A DNA stretch of 64,000 nt from Rodentibacter myodis (lineage in GTDB: Bacteria > Pseudomonadota > Gammaproteobacteria > Enterobacterales > Pasteurellaceae). Where the stretch lies: the NCBI RefSeq assembly GCF_001999305.1, contig NZ_MLHQ01000021.1, forward strand, positions 1 through 64,000, read 5' to 3'. Made by a program: the position numbers and the translations under genes. The notes below the pieces were generated by a model that had not been told where the DNA came from, did no database searches, and saw only the letters and a list, made by a program, of their open reading frames with translations. Positions 32,027 to 41,768 of the stretch are shown in pieces. Position 1 is the stretch's first letter; each line of letters starts with the position of its first letter.

Positions 32027-32130
32027 AGTTAAACCTTAAAATTTGTCGATAAATAAAAAATGCGTAAGGATAACCTGAAACAGGGTTTTATGCTATGATT
32101 TCGTGAAATTTTTCGTAAAAAGGAACAAAT

Positions 32131-33585
32131 ATGTCTGAAATAAAAACACTACAACCACAATTATTATGGAAATGGTTCGATCAAATTTGTGCTATCCCTC
32201 ATCCTTCTCACTATGAAGAAGAATTGGCAAATTTCATTGTAAATTGGGCGAAAGAAAAACAATTTTTTGTGGAACGTGATGAAGCCGGCAACGTGTTAAT
32301 TCGCAAACCTGCAACGGCAGGAATGGAAAACCGCACGCCTGTGGCACTGCAAGCGCATTTGGATATGGTGCCGCAAGCCAATGAGGGCAATCCCCACGAT
32401 TTCACCAAAGATCCGATTCGACCTTATATTGATGGCGATTGGGTGAAAGCACAAGGCACAACCCTAGGGGCGGATAACGGTATTGGTTTGGCTTCCACCC
32501 TTGCCGTGCTGGAAAGCAATGATGTGGCACATCCGCCGTTGGAAGTGTTGCTCACGATGACGGAAGAAACAGGAATGGATGGGGCATTGAATCTTCGCCA
32601 CAACTGGCTGCAATCTGAAATTCTCATTAATACGGATACGGAGGAAATCGGTGAAATTTATATCGGTTGTGCCGGCGGCATTAATGCCAATTTGGAATTA
32701 CCTATAGAACGAGAAAATAATGCTTTCGAGCATTGCCTTCAACTCACCTTAAAGGGCTTGCGTGGTGGGCATTCCGGTTGTGATATTCATACCGGCAGAA
32801 TGAATGCAATTAAGTTGCTTGCCCGTGTGTTGGCAAAACTTTCGCAAAATCAACCGCACTTTGCTTTAGCGGAAATTCATGGTGGTTCAATTCGTAATGC
32901 AATTCCCCGTGAAGCGGCGGCTGTGCTGGCATTCAATGGTGATCCTAATGCCCTTGAAAGTGCGGTCAAAAATCTTGATGTTTTACTAAAAGAAGAATTG
33001 GCGATTGCCGAACCGAATTTAACTCTTTTTGTTGAACCGACTGCCAAAGCCGAAACCGTATTTACCGCACAAAGCACAAAAACCGTCATTCACTTGCTCA
33101 ATGCCCTACCAAACGGTGTGATTCGTAACAGTGATGTGATTAAAAATGTAGTGGAAAGCTCGCTCAGTATCGGTGTGTTGAAAACCGAAGGTGATAAAGT
33201 AAAAGGCACGATTTTAGTGCGTTCACTAATTGAAAGCGGTAAGGCTTATGTAACCGAACTATTAAGCTCCGTTGCCACCTTAGCCGGTGCGAAAACCGAA
33301 TTCTCCGCCCCTTACCCGGGCTGGAAACCGGTGAACGATTCCGCCATTCTCAACCTAACGAAAAAACATTATGCCGAAGTATTAGGCAAAGACCCTGAAA
33401 TCAAAGTGATCCACGCAGGTCTTGAATGTGGTTTGTTAAAAGAACATTATCCGCATATTGATATGGTGTCTTTAGGCCCAACCATCCGCAATGCCCACTC
33501 ACCGGATGAAAAAGTGCAGATCTCCGCAGTGAAGACTTATTGGGAGGTGTTGGTGAGGGTTTTGAGGGATATTACAATTAAGTAA
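32131..33585 (+). CDS. pepD: Aminoacyl-histidine dipeptidase (peptidase D)
   Basis: Cytosolic M20-family metallodipeptidase that cleaves Xaa-His dipeptides such as carnosine. The length of 484 residues matches E. coli PepD. Metal and catalytic motifs include [11 protein letters not shown] near residues 72-82 with the zinc His and catalytic Asp, [16 protein letters not shown] near 112-127 with the bridging Asp, [10 protein letters not shown] with the general-base Glu, and [12 protein letters not shown] in the lid domain. [17 protein letters not shown] near the C-terminus holds the last His ligand. A hairpin terminator follows. Confidence 0.96.
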   Translation: MSEIKTLQPQLLWKWFDQICAIPHPSHYEEELANFIVNWAKEKQFFVERDEAGNVLIRKPATAGMENRTPVALQAHLDMVPQANEGNPHDFTKDPIRPYIDGDWVKAQGTTLGADNGIGLASTLAVLESNDVAHPPLEVLLTMTEETGMDGALNLRHNWLQSEILINTDTEEIGEIYIGCAGGINANLELPIERENNAFEHCLQLTLKGLRGGHSGCDIHTGRMNAIKLLARVLAKLSQNQPHFALAEIHGGSIRNAIPREAAAVLAFNGDPNALESAVKNLDVLLKEELAIAEPNLTLFVEPTAKAETVFTAQSTKTVIHLLNALPNGVIRNSDVIKNVVESSLSIGVLKTEGDKVKGTILVRSLIESGKAYVTELLSSVATLAGAKTEFSAPYPGWKPVNDSAILNLTKKHYAEVLGKDPEIKVIHAGLECGLLKEHYPHIDMVSLGPTIRNAHSPDEKVQISAVKTYWEVLVRVLRDITIK

Positions 33586-33593
33586 GATGTAAA

Positions 33594-33619
33594 AAATGGC
33601 AGGATTTACCCTGCCATTT
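33594..33619 (+). terminator. Terminator after pepD
   Basis: A 10-bp perfect stem AAATGGCAGG/CCTGCCATTT with a 6-base loop lies just after the pepD stop; the T-tail is short. Confidence 0.75.
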
Positions 33620-33651
33620 GTCATATATAGAAGTTAAATATTCTTATCTAT

Positions 33652-34704
33652 TTATACGGATAGTTCTTCAAATAAGGATCTTTGTATCTTCCAATAGTCT
33701 AGTAAACAAAATAAAACACTCTTAAGAGCCAAATTAGGTTGAGAACTATGATGAATAAACTCTTTATTCATTGCTAAAACTTCAAATTCTCTAGCCAAAT
33801 CAAATAATGATTTAGATATTTCTGTTTTAGAAAAATATTCGGATAGAATATTAGAATTAAGTTGTTCAAATCCTTTATCTAAGCTAAGTTGTAATTGATT
33901 AGCTAGCCCCCCACCTTGAGGCACACTCTTAAGCAGAGTTAATATATTTCTTACTGCATTATTGGTACCATTCCTACCTTTCGCCCCATACGTAAAACCT
34001 TCATTCATGAAATCTATTCTCTCTGAATAATCCATGGACGAAACTTCTTTCATTTGAAAATCAATTCCGATTAATACAAATGAACACATTAAATACAAGC
34101 ATCTTAATGCATGTTGTTTATAATCTGGATTATCTATAACCTGACTTGCAAAAAAATATCCATTATCAATCCAAAAATTAATATGATCAAAGTTCATCCC
34201 TAATATAAGCATCCTTTTAGAATTTATTATCCTATTTTTCCACCCACCATCAATTTTTTGGAAAGGGTACTCATCTATTAAATCTAGAAATTCATTATCC
34301 GTTAATCTATATTTATACTCTAACGATAACTTCTCAAGTCTCTTTAGTAGATGTCCATCAACTATGATAACACCTTGTTCCTTACCATAATTAACAACTG
34401 CAGGACGAGTATCAGTTGTTGCCACAACAGCACGATCCATTTTTAATGCCGCTTGCAAGCCTTTTACCCAAAAAATTCTCTCTAACGCCTGAGGTGTTTT
34501 TTTATTTTTTATATCAACAATGGTTTTCTCTCTAGATAAAGCGGAAACTCTACCATACAAAAATAAATCAATATCTGTAATGTCAAAATTCTCATAGCTG
34601 TACGGTATACTTCGAATAACATAATATCCGGCTTTCAGAAAATAAAATCTCAATAACTCTTCTGCCTGAGCTCCTTTATTGAGTTTTTTTGTATTTGAAG
34701 CCAT
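33652..34704 (-). CDS. Putative PD-(D/E)xK nuclease-fold protein of a two-gene cassette
   Basis: 350-residue protein that I do not recognise by name. Residues 11-110 fit a restriction-endonuclease-like core: helix GAQAEELLRFYFLKAGY (Glu15/16), a strand with TDIDLFLYG (Asp44, Asp46), then TIVDIKNKKTPQALERIFW where Asp64-x-Lys66 matches the (D/E)xK motif, followed by AALKMDRAVVATTDTRP and VIIVDGHLL. The C-terminal 220 residues are helical and unassigned. Its start overlaps the stop of the upstream gene (TAATG), so the pair is translationally coupled. Local G+C is near 30% and no uptake word is present, indicating transfer. A defence role is inferred from fold and location; it could also be another DNA-processing enzyme. 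Confidence 0.75.
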   Translation of the reverse strand: MASNTKKLNKGAQAEELLRFYFLKAGYYVIRSIPYSYENFDITDIDLFLYGRVSALSREKTIVDIKNKKTPQALERIFWVKGLQAALKMDRAVVATTDTRPAVVNYGKEQGVIIVDGHLLKRLEKLSLEYKYRLTDNEFLDLIDEYPFQKIDGGWKNRIINSKRMLILGMNFDHINFWIDNGYFFASQVIDNPDYKQHALRCLYLMCSFVLIGIDFQMKEVSSMDYSERIDFMNEGFTYGAKGRNGTNNAVRNILTLLKSVPQGGGLANQLQLSLDKGFEQLNSNILSEYFSKTEISKSLFDLAREFEVLAMNKEFIHHSSQPNLALKSVLFCLLDYWKIQRSLFEELSV

Positions 34705-35978
34705 TATACACCACCTGTTCTTAGACTTAACAATATATCGTGCGTAATTTGAGGATTCAATTCAACTTGTTTTTTTCTTGTTGTGACACGATGTTGTTCT
34801 GGAGCTTCAAAATTATTCATACTACCTGTTATATTTGGTAAATTTAATGAATATTCATTAGCTGAACCTGTTGTTAATATATTTAATGCTAATTCACCAA
34901 TCTCTTTCTTCAAGAGTTTCATAGAAAATACCTCTTGATTATAATTAATAGTAGGTGTTATTTTTACAACCCCTCTAAGCTCTAATAATTTATAATCCTG
35001 TCCTATTGCCTCTACCGGACCAACTGTACCTCCACCTATTAATTTTTTCAATAACGCTTCTACATTATTAATTCTACCACGGGCATAAGTGCTATTTTTC
35101 ATACCATAAGTTATTGAACTAATAAATGCCTTAGCTAAATCAAAAGTATCATCAAGCATGGAATTACTACCAAATTTTTGAAATGCTGATGGTTTAGTTA
35201 TAAAACCAATTCTACCACTTTCATTAGATATAAAACTAATATCAAATAATCCTATCGAAATAACTTTTTCATATAACTTATCTCCTAATATTTGAGTAGC
35301 TTCATCATGATGAATACATCCATAAGTGTCCAATTTACTATTTAACTCATTAATTTTAGCTGCCTCTTCTACATTGAGAGTACTTAAAATTTTTGTAGAC
35401 TTCTCAATTGTATCTCGTTTAAACAAGTTACCATTAAATATCAGATTATTAGAGCTATCAATATGTTCATAATCAACAAAACCAAAAGATTTTGAATCCT
35501 TAAATAAGTTTTCTGTTTGAGCCTCACTCAAATGATATTGATCTGATATTTTCTGTGAGATTTCTTTTTCTAATTTAGGGGAGATAGATACATCTTCTGC
35601 TAACTGAATGGCAGCTTCTTGTAATTCTTTTTCTCCATCTCGTCTGAAAATATCTGTTGTGTGTTGTAATATAGAATGATTAGTTAATCCCAGCACTGCA
35701 ATTTCTTTATATGATGTATCTATATCTATCAACTGACATTCTTTTAATATTTTAAGTAAGGAGTCGAGTTCTAATTTGCCTATATTTGCGATTCTGGCTA
35801 ATTTTCGAGCATTGTCGATAGATATGGTCTGTTCCTCACTAGCAGAAAGAGATGATAATAACAATCCTGCTTTTCCAGCGGTTTGTATATCATCATATTC
35901 TAATGAATAATTATTTTCTATTGAATTAAGCTTATTTGTATGATGGATAAGCCAAGCTCCAATTTGTTTACTATCCAT
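34704..35978 (-). CDS. Unknown partner protein of the two-gene cassette
   Basis: 424-residue soluble protein of unknown family. There are no signal peptide or membrane segments. It is alpha-helix rich with several stretches that could be winged-helix units (for example residues 55-95, IDNARKLARIANIGKLELDS, and 220-262). A glycine cluster LIGGGTVGP lies near 317-325. A strong ribosome site (AAGGAG) precedes it. Its last base forms a TAATG overlap with the nuclease-like gene, so they should act together, perhaps as sensor or specificity protein plus effector. Codon use is AT-rich, unlike the flanking genes. Function not known. Confidence 0.72.
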   Translation of the reverse strand: MDSKQIGAWLIHHTNKLNSIENNYSLEYDDIQTAGKAGLLLSSLSASEEQTISIDNARKLARIANIGKLELDSLLKILKECQLIDIDTSYKEIAVLGLTNHSILQHTTDIFRRDGEKELQEAAIQLAEDVSISPKLEKEISQKISDQYHLSEAQTENLFKDSKSFGFVDYEHIDSSNNLIFNGNLFKRDTIEKSTKILSTLNVEEAAKINELNSKLDTYGCIHHDEATQILGDKLYEKVISIGLFDISFISNESGRIGFITKPSAFQKFGSNSMLDDTFDLAKAFISSITYGMKNSTYARGRINNVEALLKKLIGGGTVGPVEAIGQDYKLLELRGVVKITPTINYNQEVFSMKLLKKEIGELALNILTTGSANEYSLNLPNITGSMNNFEAPEQHRVTTRKKQVELNPQITHDILLSLRTGGV

Positions 35979-36045
35979 AACATAATCTCCTTTAATTAAC
36001 TTTGCTGTATTCTGTATATTACCTTATTACAGATATAAAAAAACA

Positions 36046-36125
36046 CTTTCGGGGCTTTTCTTTATCTCTTTTGCAAAATTAATCTTCTATCTCAGAATTT
36101 GATAATGCAATAAAACTTTAGATTG
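36046..36125 (-). pseudogene. Decayed second copy of the rpoC 3' end
   Basis: Positions 36079-36125 match the last 47 bp of rpoC (37386-37432) at 36 of 47 positions with no gaps, including the stop codon. Downstream, 36046-36059 is identical to the core of the rpoC terminator (CTTTCGGGGCTTTT), but the pairing arm of the hairpin is lost. The fragment lies between tehA and the AT-rich cassette and looks like an insertion or recombination scar. Confidence 0.75.
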
Positions 36126-36150
36126 CTTGGTAAGAATAAAGTAAAAAACA

Positions 36151-37095
36151 CTACCTAGACAAAAACTCCCCCTTCACCAACTTCCACAACGTCATCAACA
36201 CAAGCAATCCTATCATTAAATTAGAAAAAATAAAGGCAAACATGGCAATGCCGGATAGCACTTGATTATGGTAAAACGCAACCGCACTATTTGCCATTGA
36301 GGCTAATCCGAATGAGAATGCCCATAAACCGATGTTTAAGCCTTTTTCGATAATCCAAGGGAAAATTCTCAATAGAAAGAACATTTGCAAAAAGCCATAG
36401 CCCCATAGGATTTTGGCGAAAGTATCCACTTCGCCGTGATTCACCGATAAATACGCCGATGCGCCAACAAAAGCCGGGGCGAGAATAATGCCCATTGTAG
36501 CGCGGAAAGGCGGTTCTAGAGATGAAATGCGTAGGTGTTGGAGCAATACCGGCTCAAAGATAATCCACGCGATTAAGCCAGCGCCGAAAAAGAGGTAACC
36601 AAGATCTTGATAGCCGAGTAAAGCAAGCGAACTTGCGCTGGTAAAATTCGCGGCAACCGCAGGCAAATAAAAAGGTGGTCGGGTAGATTTTTGTTCAAAA
36701 ACACCGCCTTTCCAAAGCTCGCTGATTCTTATGGAAGAAAATAATAACTGCCCGATTGTGCCAAGCCAAATCATTCCTTCGGCAATAACGGGATACCAAC
36801 GAAAAATAATATCACCGACCAACATTGTTGTAATTGGGATTAGGGCAATAAAAGAAAAACGTATCGGGCAACGGTATTCTTCCAGTACTTCGTGAAAATA
36901 ATAGCGAAGTTTATAGCCATACATAGCGATAAAAACTATCCAGATCGCAATAGCAATAATGCCTAATGTGTCGCTCACAGTTTGCGCCCAAGAGAAAAAA
37001 TGCACTAAGTGCCACCAGGCAAGAGATAACGCCGCTAATCCAAGCGGAATACCGAAATAACCGGTGGGTAAAGGGAATGGTTTGGTTGTATTCAT
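36151..37095 (-). CDS. tehA: TehA-type tellurite-resistance/anion channel protein
   Basis: 314-residue inner-membrane protein with about ten transmembrane helices, of the tellurite-resistance/dicarboxylate transporter family. The Haemophilus TehA structure is the bacterial model of the plant SLAC1 anion channel. KPFPLPTGYFGIPLGLAALSLAW, RFSFIALIPITTMLVGDI, and YLPAVAANFTSASSLALLGY match that protein closely. A good ribosome site (AAGGATAA) precedes the ATG. It is the next gene after rpoC, as near that locus in H. influenzae. Confidence 0.94.
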   Translation of the reverse strand: MNTTKPFPLPTGYFGIPLGLAALSLAWWHLVHFFSWAQTVSDTLGIIAIAIWIVFIAMYGYKLRYYFHEVLEEYRCPIRFSFIALIPITTMLVGDIIFRWYPVIAEGMIWLGTIGQLLFSSIRISELWKGGVFEQKSTRPPFYLPAVAANFTSASSLALLGYQDLGYLFFGAGLIAWIIFEPVLLQHLRISSLEPPFRATMGIILAPAFVGASAYLSVNHGEVDTFAKILWGYGFLQMFFLLRIFPWIIEKGLNIGLWAFSFGLASMANSAVAFYHNQVLSGIAMFAFIFSNLMIGLLVLMTLWKLVKGEFLSR

Positions 37096-37341
37096 TGTTT
37101 TATCCTTGCACTAAAAAATTTTTGCGAGTCTAGCATAAAGAAAAAAATTCGACTTTTCTAAAAGTCTCAAATTTTTGTCAAAAAACAAAGTGCGGTCAAA
37201 AATCTCTTTAATTTTTTAATATTAAGGATGTCAGCGCTGTCTATGTCTACCTTTCATTAGGAACTATTCATTATGTCGTTATATTAAAATACCAAATTTT
37301 TTGATCGCACTTTAGGCTTGGCTCATCTAAAATTACCCAAC

Positions 37342-37365
37342 AAAAAAGCCCCTTTCGGGGCTTTT
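37342..37365 (-). terminator. Terminator of the rplJL-rpoBC operon
   Basis: On the minus strand AAAAGCCCC-GAAA-GGGGCTTTTTT forms a classic terminator 21 bp after the rpoC stop. Confidence 0.92.
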
Positions 37366-37385
37366 CGTTTATTCATATTGGAGGA

Positions 37386-40300
37386 TTAATCTTCCATTTC
37401 TGAATTTAATAATGCTGCAAGGCTTTGGGTTGCATCGTCAGCGACAAATTCAAATTCCGCTTCAATATCCGCATCGCTTGCAAAAGAGGAAACCGGTGAT
37501 TCTTCAATCGCTTCCACGGCTAATTCCGCTGCTTTTTGGCGGTTTTTAATGCGGTTTTGGTGATAAGCAAAACCGGTACCCGCCGGAATTAAGCGACCAA
37601 CGATCACGTTTTCTTTCAAACCACGTAATTCATCACGTTTTCCTGCCACTGCCGCTTCCGTCAACACGCGGGTTGTTTCTTGGAACGATGCCGCAGAAAT
37701 GAAGGATTCGGTTGCAAGGGAAGCTTTGGTGATACCCAATAATTCACGCTCGAATTCAACCGGTGGTTTGCCTTCCGCCTGACGTTTACGGTTGACAATT
37801 TTCACGCGCGCCACTTCTACTTGTTCCCCTTCAAGGAATTCGGAGTCATAAGCGTTGGTGATAATTGCTTTACGCAACATTTGGCGAACGATAACCTCGA
37901 TGTGCTTATCATTGATTTTTACCCCTTGTAAGCGGTAAACATCTTGCACTTCATTTACGATGTATTCGGTTACGGCACGAACACCACGTAAACGTAAAAT
38001 ATCGTGTGGGGTTTCCGCACCGTCTGAGATCACATCACCACGTTGTACCATCTCACCTTCAAATACGTTGAGCTGACGCCATTTTGGAATCATTTCTTCG
38101 TACACTTCACCTTCTACCGGCGTGATAAGTAAACGGCGTTTACCTTTGGTTTCTTTACCGAATGACACTACACCGGAAATTTCTGCCAAAATGGCAGGTT
38201 CTTTCGGTTTACGTGCTTCAAAAAGATCCGCTACGCGTGGAAGACCACCGGTAATATCTTTCGTTCCCACAGATTCTTGTGGAATACGTGCCAATGGTTC
38301 ACCAACTTTTACCGCGGCACCGTCATCTAAGCTAACAATGGCTTTACCCGGTAAGAAGTATTGTGCGATCACATCGGTTTCAGGTAAGAAAATGTCGTTA
38401 CCGTTTGCATCCACCAATTTGATGGTTGGACGTAAATCTTTACCTGCCGTTGCACGCTCACCCACGTCTTGTACAACAATGGATGAAAGACCGGTTAATT
38501 CATCGGTTTGACGCGTTACGGTTAAACCGTCCACAATATCAATGAATTTCACAAAACCGGCAACTTCAGAGACTACCGGCATAGTATGCGGATCCCAGTT
38601 TGCCACGGTTTCGCCAGCTGTTACCTCTTGACCATCTGCTTTACTTAACACGGCACCGTAAGGCACTTTATAGTGTTCTTTGGTACGACCGAATGCATCG
38701 GTGATGGTTAATTCAGTGTTACGTGAAGTTAAAACTAATTTACCTTCATCATTCGTTACGAATTTTGCATTGGTTAAGTGTAAGGTACCGGTATTTTTCA
38801 CTTGTACGCTTGATTCTTTGGCTGCCGCAGATGCCGCACCACCAATGTGGAACGTACGCATCGTTAACTGTGTACCCGGCTCACCGATTGATTGTGCCGC
38901 GATAACCCCGATGGCTTCACCTTGGTTGATCAGGTGACCACGTGCCAAGTCGCGACCGTAACATTTCGCACAGACACCAAAATCGGTATCACAGGTTACA
39001 ACGGAACGCACTTTCACGCTATCTACAGAGTTTTCATCTAACACATCACAAAGTTTTTCATCTAACAATGTGTTACGTGCAATTAAAACTTCTTCCGTAC
39101 CCGGTTTATAAATATCTTCCGCCGCGACACGACCTAACACTAATTCGCGAAGTGGCACTTTTTCATCCCCCCCTTCAATTAATGGGGTCATCACCAAGCC
39201 TTCGTGCGTGCCACAGTCGTCTTCAATGATCACTAAGTCTTGTGCAACGTCCACCAAACGGCGAGTCAAATAACCGGAGTTCGCTGTTTTTAATGCGGTA
39301 TCCGCCAAACCTTTACGCGCACCGTGGGTGGAAATAAAGTATTGTAATACGTTCAAACCTTCACGGAAGTTCGCGGTGATTGGCGTTTCGATAATCGAAC
39401 CGTCCGGACGTGCCATCAAGCCACGCATACCTGCCAACTGACGAATCTGTGCCGCAGAACCACGCGCACCGGAATCCGCCATCATAAAGATACTGTTAAA
39501 TGAGGCTTGTTTTTCAGGTTTACCTTCACGGTTGATCACTTCTTCCGTAGAAAGATTTTCCATCATCGCTTTTGCAACGCGCTCATTCGCCGCCGCCCAA
39601 ATATCGATCACTTTGTTGTAACGTTCGCCCGCAGTAACAAGACCGGATTGGAATTGCTCCTGAATTTCCGCCACTTCTTCTTCTGCCGCAGAAATAATTT
39701 CATATTTCTTCTCAGGAATCACCATATCATCAATACCAACGGATGAACCTGAACGTGCCGCATAAGCAAAACCGGTGTACATAATTTGGTCGGCAAACAT
39801 TACCGCTTCTTTCAAACCTAAACGGCGATAGGCTTCGTTAATCAGTTTTGAAATGGCTTTTTTGCCTAATGTTTGGTTGAACAATGAATATGGCATACCT
39901 TGTGGTGCGATCATCCACAAAATGGCACGACCGATTGTGGTATCGGTGAGTGTGGTTTTCGCATCAAATTCGCCTGCTTCATTTTTCACATATTCGGTAA
40001 TACGCACTTTCACACGAGAATGTAATTCAGCCTGACCGGTGCGATATGCTTTCTCCGCTTCACGCGGATCTTGCAATAACATTCCCTCGCCTTTGCCGTT
40101 CACTTTTTCACGGGTCATATAGTAAAGACCCAATACCACGTCTTGTGACGGAACAATGATCGGATCACCATTTGCCGGCGAAAGAACGTTGTTGGTTGAC
40201 ATCATCAACGCACGTGCTTCTAATTGCGCTTCCAAGGTTAATGGTACGTGAACCGCCATTTGGTCACCATCGAAGTCTGCGTTAAACGCCGCACAAACAA

Positions 40301-41657
40301 GTGGGTGTAACTGAATCGCTTTACCTTCAATCAAAATCGGTTCAAAGGCTTGGATACCCAAACGGTGAAGTGTTGGCGCACGGTTCAATAGAATTGGATG
40401 TTCACGAATGACTTCCGCAAGGATATCCCATACGATTGCGTCTTCACGCTCAACCATTTTCTTCGCCGCTTTAATGGTAGTGGCATAACCACGACTTTCT
40501 AATTTCGCATAGATAAACGGACGGAATAATTCCAACGCCATTTTTTTAGGCAAACCACATTGATGTAGATGTAAGTATGGCCCTACGGTGATTACCGAAC
40601 GACCGGAATAGTCCACACGTTTACCCAGTAAGTTTTGACGGAAACGACCTTGTTTACCTTTGATCATATCCGCAAGGGATTTCAACGGACGGCGGTTAGA
40701 ACCGGTAATCGCACGACCACGGCGACCATTATCCAACAACGCATCCACAGACTCTTGTAACATACGTTTTTCGTTACGTACGATAATGTCCGGCGCAATT
40801 AAATCCAACAAACGTTTTAAACGGTTATTACGGTTGATCACTCGGCGATATAAATCGTTCAAATCCGAAGTCGCAAAGCGGCCGCCATCAAGCGGTACCA
40901 ATGGGCGTAAATCCGGTGGAAGTACCGGTAATACGGTCATAACCATCCATTCCGGTTTATTGCCGGATTGTAAGAAGGCTTCCAATAATTTTAAGCGTTT
41001 TGTGATTTTCTTACGTTTGGTTTCAGAATTGGTTTCTTGCAACTCTTCGCGTAATCTTTCACATTCCACCTCAAGATCCATTCCTTTTAAGAGATCTTGA
41101 ATGGCTTCCGCCCCCATTTTTGCTTCAAATTCATCTTGCCAACGATCTTCCGCATCAAGGTATTGTTCTTCCGTTAATAATTGACCACGTTCCAAATCCG
41201 TCATTCCCGGTTCGGTCACGATATACATTTCAAAGTAAAGTACACGTTCAATATCGCGTAATGGCATATCAAGCAATAAACCGATACGGGATGGAAGTGA
41301 TTTTAAGAACCAAATATGTGCTACCGGAGAGGCCAGCTCAATGTGTCCCATACGTTCACGGCGAACTTTGGTTTGGGTCACTTCAACACCACATTTTTCA
41401 CAGATCACACCACGGTGTTTTAAACGTTTATATTTACCACATAAACATTCGTAATCTTTTACCGGCCCGAAAATACGTGCGCAGAAAAGACCGTCACGCT
41501 CAGGTTTGAACGTGCGGTAGTTAATGGTTTCAGGTTTCTTCACTTCACCAAATGACCACGAACGAATCATATCCGGTGAGGCTAACCCAATTTTAATCAC
41601 ATCAAAATCTTCACTGGTTTTTGATTGCGCTTTTAAAAACTTAACTAAGTCTTTCAC
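37386..41657 (-). CDS. rpoC: RNA polymerase beta' subunit
   Basis: Largest subunit of RNA polymerase. The length of 1423 residues is standard. The N-terminal zinc-binding domain shows [13 protein letters not shown] then [11 protein letters not shown] near residues 70-93, the catalytic Mg loop [12 protein letters not shown] near 458-469, and the second zinc site has [17 protein letters not shown]. The C-terminus [12 protein letters not shown] ends the chain. It follows rpoB by 111 bp, and a terminator follows. A diverged copy of its last 47 bp is found 1.3 kb downstream. Confidence 0.99.
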   Translation of the reverse strand: MKDLVKFLKAQSKTSEDFDVIKIGLASPDMIRSWSFGEVKKPETINYRTFKPERDGLFCARIFGPVKDYECLCGKYKRLKHRGVICEKCGVEVTQTKVRRERMGHIELASPVAHIWFLKSLPSRIGLLLDMPLRDIERVLYFEMYIVTEPGMTDLERGQLLTEEQYLDAEDRWQDEFEAKMGAEAIQDLLKGMDLEVECERLREELQETNSETKRKKITKRLKLLEAFLQSGNKPEWMVMTVLPVLPPDLRPLVPLDGGRFATSDLNDLYRRVINRNNRLKRLLDLIAPDIIVRNEKRMLQESVDALLDNGRRGRAITGSNRRPLKSLADMIKGKQGRFRQNLLGKRVDYSGRSVITVGPYLHLHQCGLPKKMALELFRPFIYAKLESRGYATTIKAAKKMVEREDAIVWDILAEVIREHPILLNRAPTLHRLGIQAFEPILIEGKAIQLHPLVCAAFNADFDGDQMAVHVPLTLEAQLEARALMMSTNNVLSPANGDPIIVPSQDVVLGLYYMTREKVNGKGEGMLLQDPREAEKAYRTGQAELHSRVKVRITEYVKNEAGEFDAKTTLTDTTIGRAILWMIAPQGMPYSLFNQTLGKKAISKLINEAYRRLGLKEAVMFADQIMYTGFAYAARSGSSVGIDDMVIPEKKYEIISAAEEEVAEIQEQFQSGLVTAGERYNKVIDIWAAANERVAKAMMENLSTEEVINREGKPEKQASFNSIFMMADSGARGSAAQIRQLAGMRGLMARPDGSIIETPITANFREGLNVLQYFISTHGARKGLADTALKTANSGYLTRRLVDVAQDLVIIEDDCGTHEGLVMTPLIEGGDEKVPLRELVLGRVAAEDIYKPGTEEVLIARNTLLDEKLCDVLDENSVDSVKVRSVVTCDTDFGVCAKCYGRDLARGHLINQGEAIGVIAAQSIGEPGTQLTMRTFHIGGAASAAAKESSVQVKNTGTLHLTNAKFVTNDEGKLVLTSRNTELTITDAFGRTKEHYKVPYGAVLSKADGQEVTAGETVANWDPHTMPVVSEVAGFVKFIDIVDGLTVTRQTDELTGLSSIVVQDVGERATAGKDLRPTIKLVDANGNDIFLPETDVIAQYFLPGKAIVSLDDGAAVKVGEPLARIPQESVGTKDITGGLPRVADLFEARKPKEPAILAEISGVVSFGKETKGKRRLLITPVEGEVYEEMIPKWRQLNVFEGEMVQRGDVISDGAETPHDILRLRGVRAVTEYIVNEVQDVYRLQGVKINDKHIEVIVRQMLRKAIITNAYDSEFLEGEQVEVARVKIVNRKRQAEGKPPVEFERELLGITKASLATESFISAASFQETTRVLTEAAVAGKRDELRGLKENVIVGRLIPAGTGFAYHQNRIKNRQKAAELAVEAIEESPVSSFASDADIEAEFEFVADDATQSLAALLNSEMED

Positions 41658-41768
41658 AAATGTTCTCCTGTCGGAGTTAAAGGTTTAAAGTGCGGTTGAA
41701 AATCTCATTGAATTTTGACCGCACTTCGGCGATTTTCTTTGGTAGGGAAAACTTTTCCCCTACCTTTA

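Noticed and set aside
37096-37341. Small gene or transposon remnant between tehA and rpoC terminator
   Set aside because: No ORF with a ribosome site and no convincing repeat; only an uptake word and A/T-rich DNA were seen.
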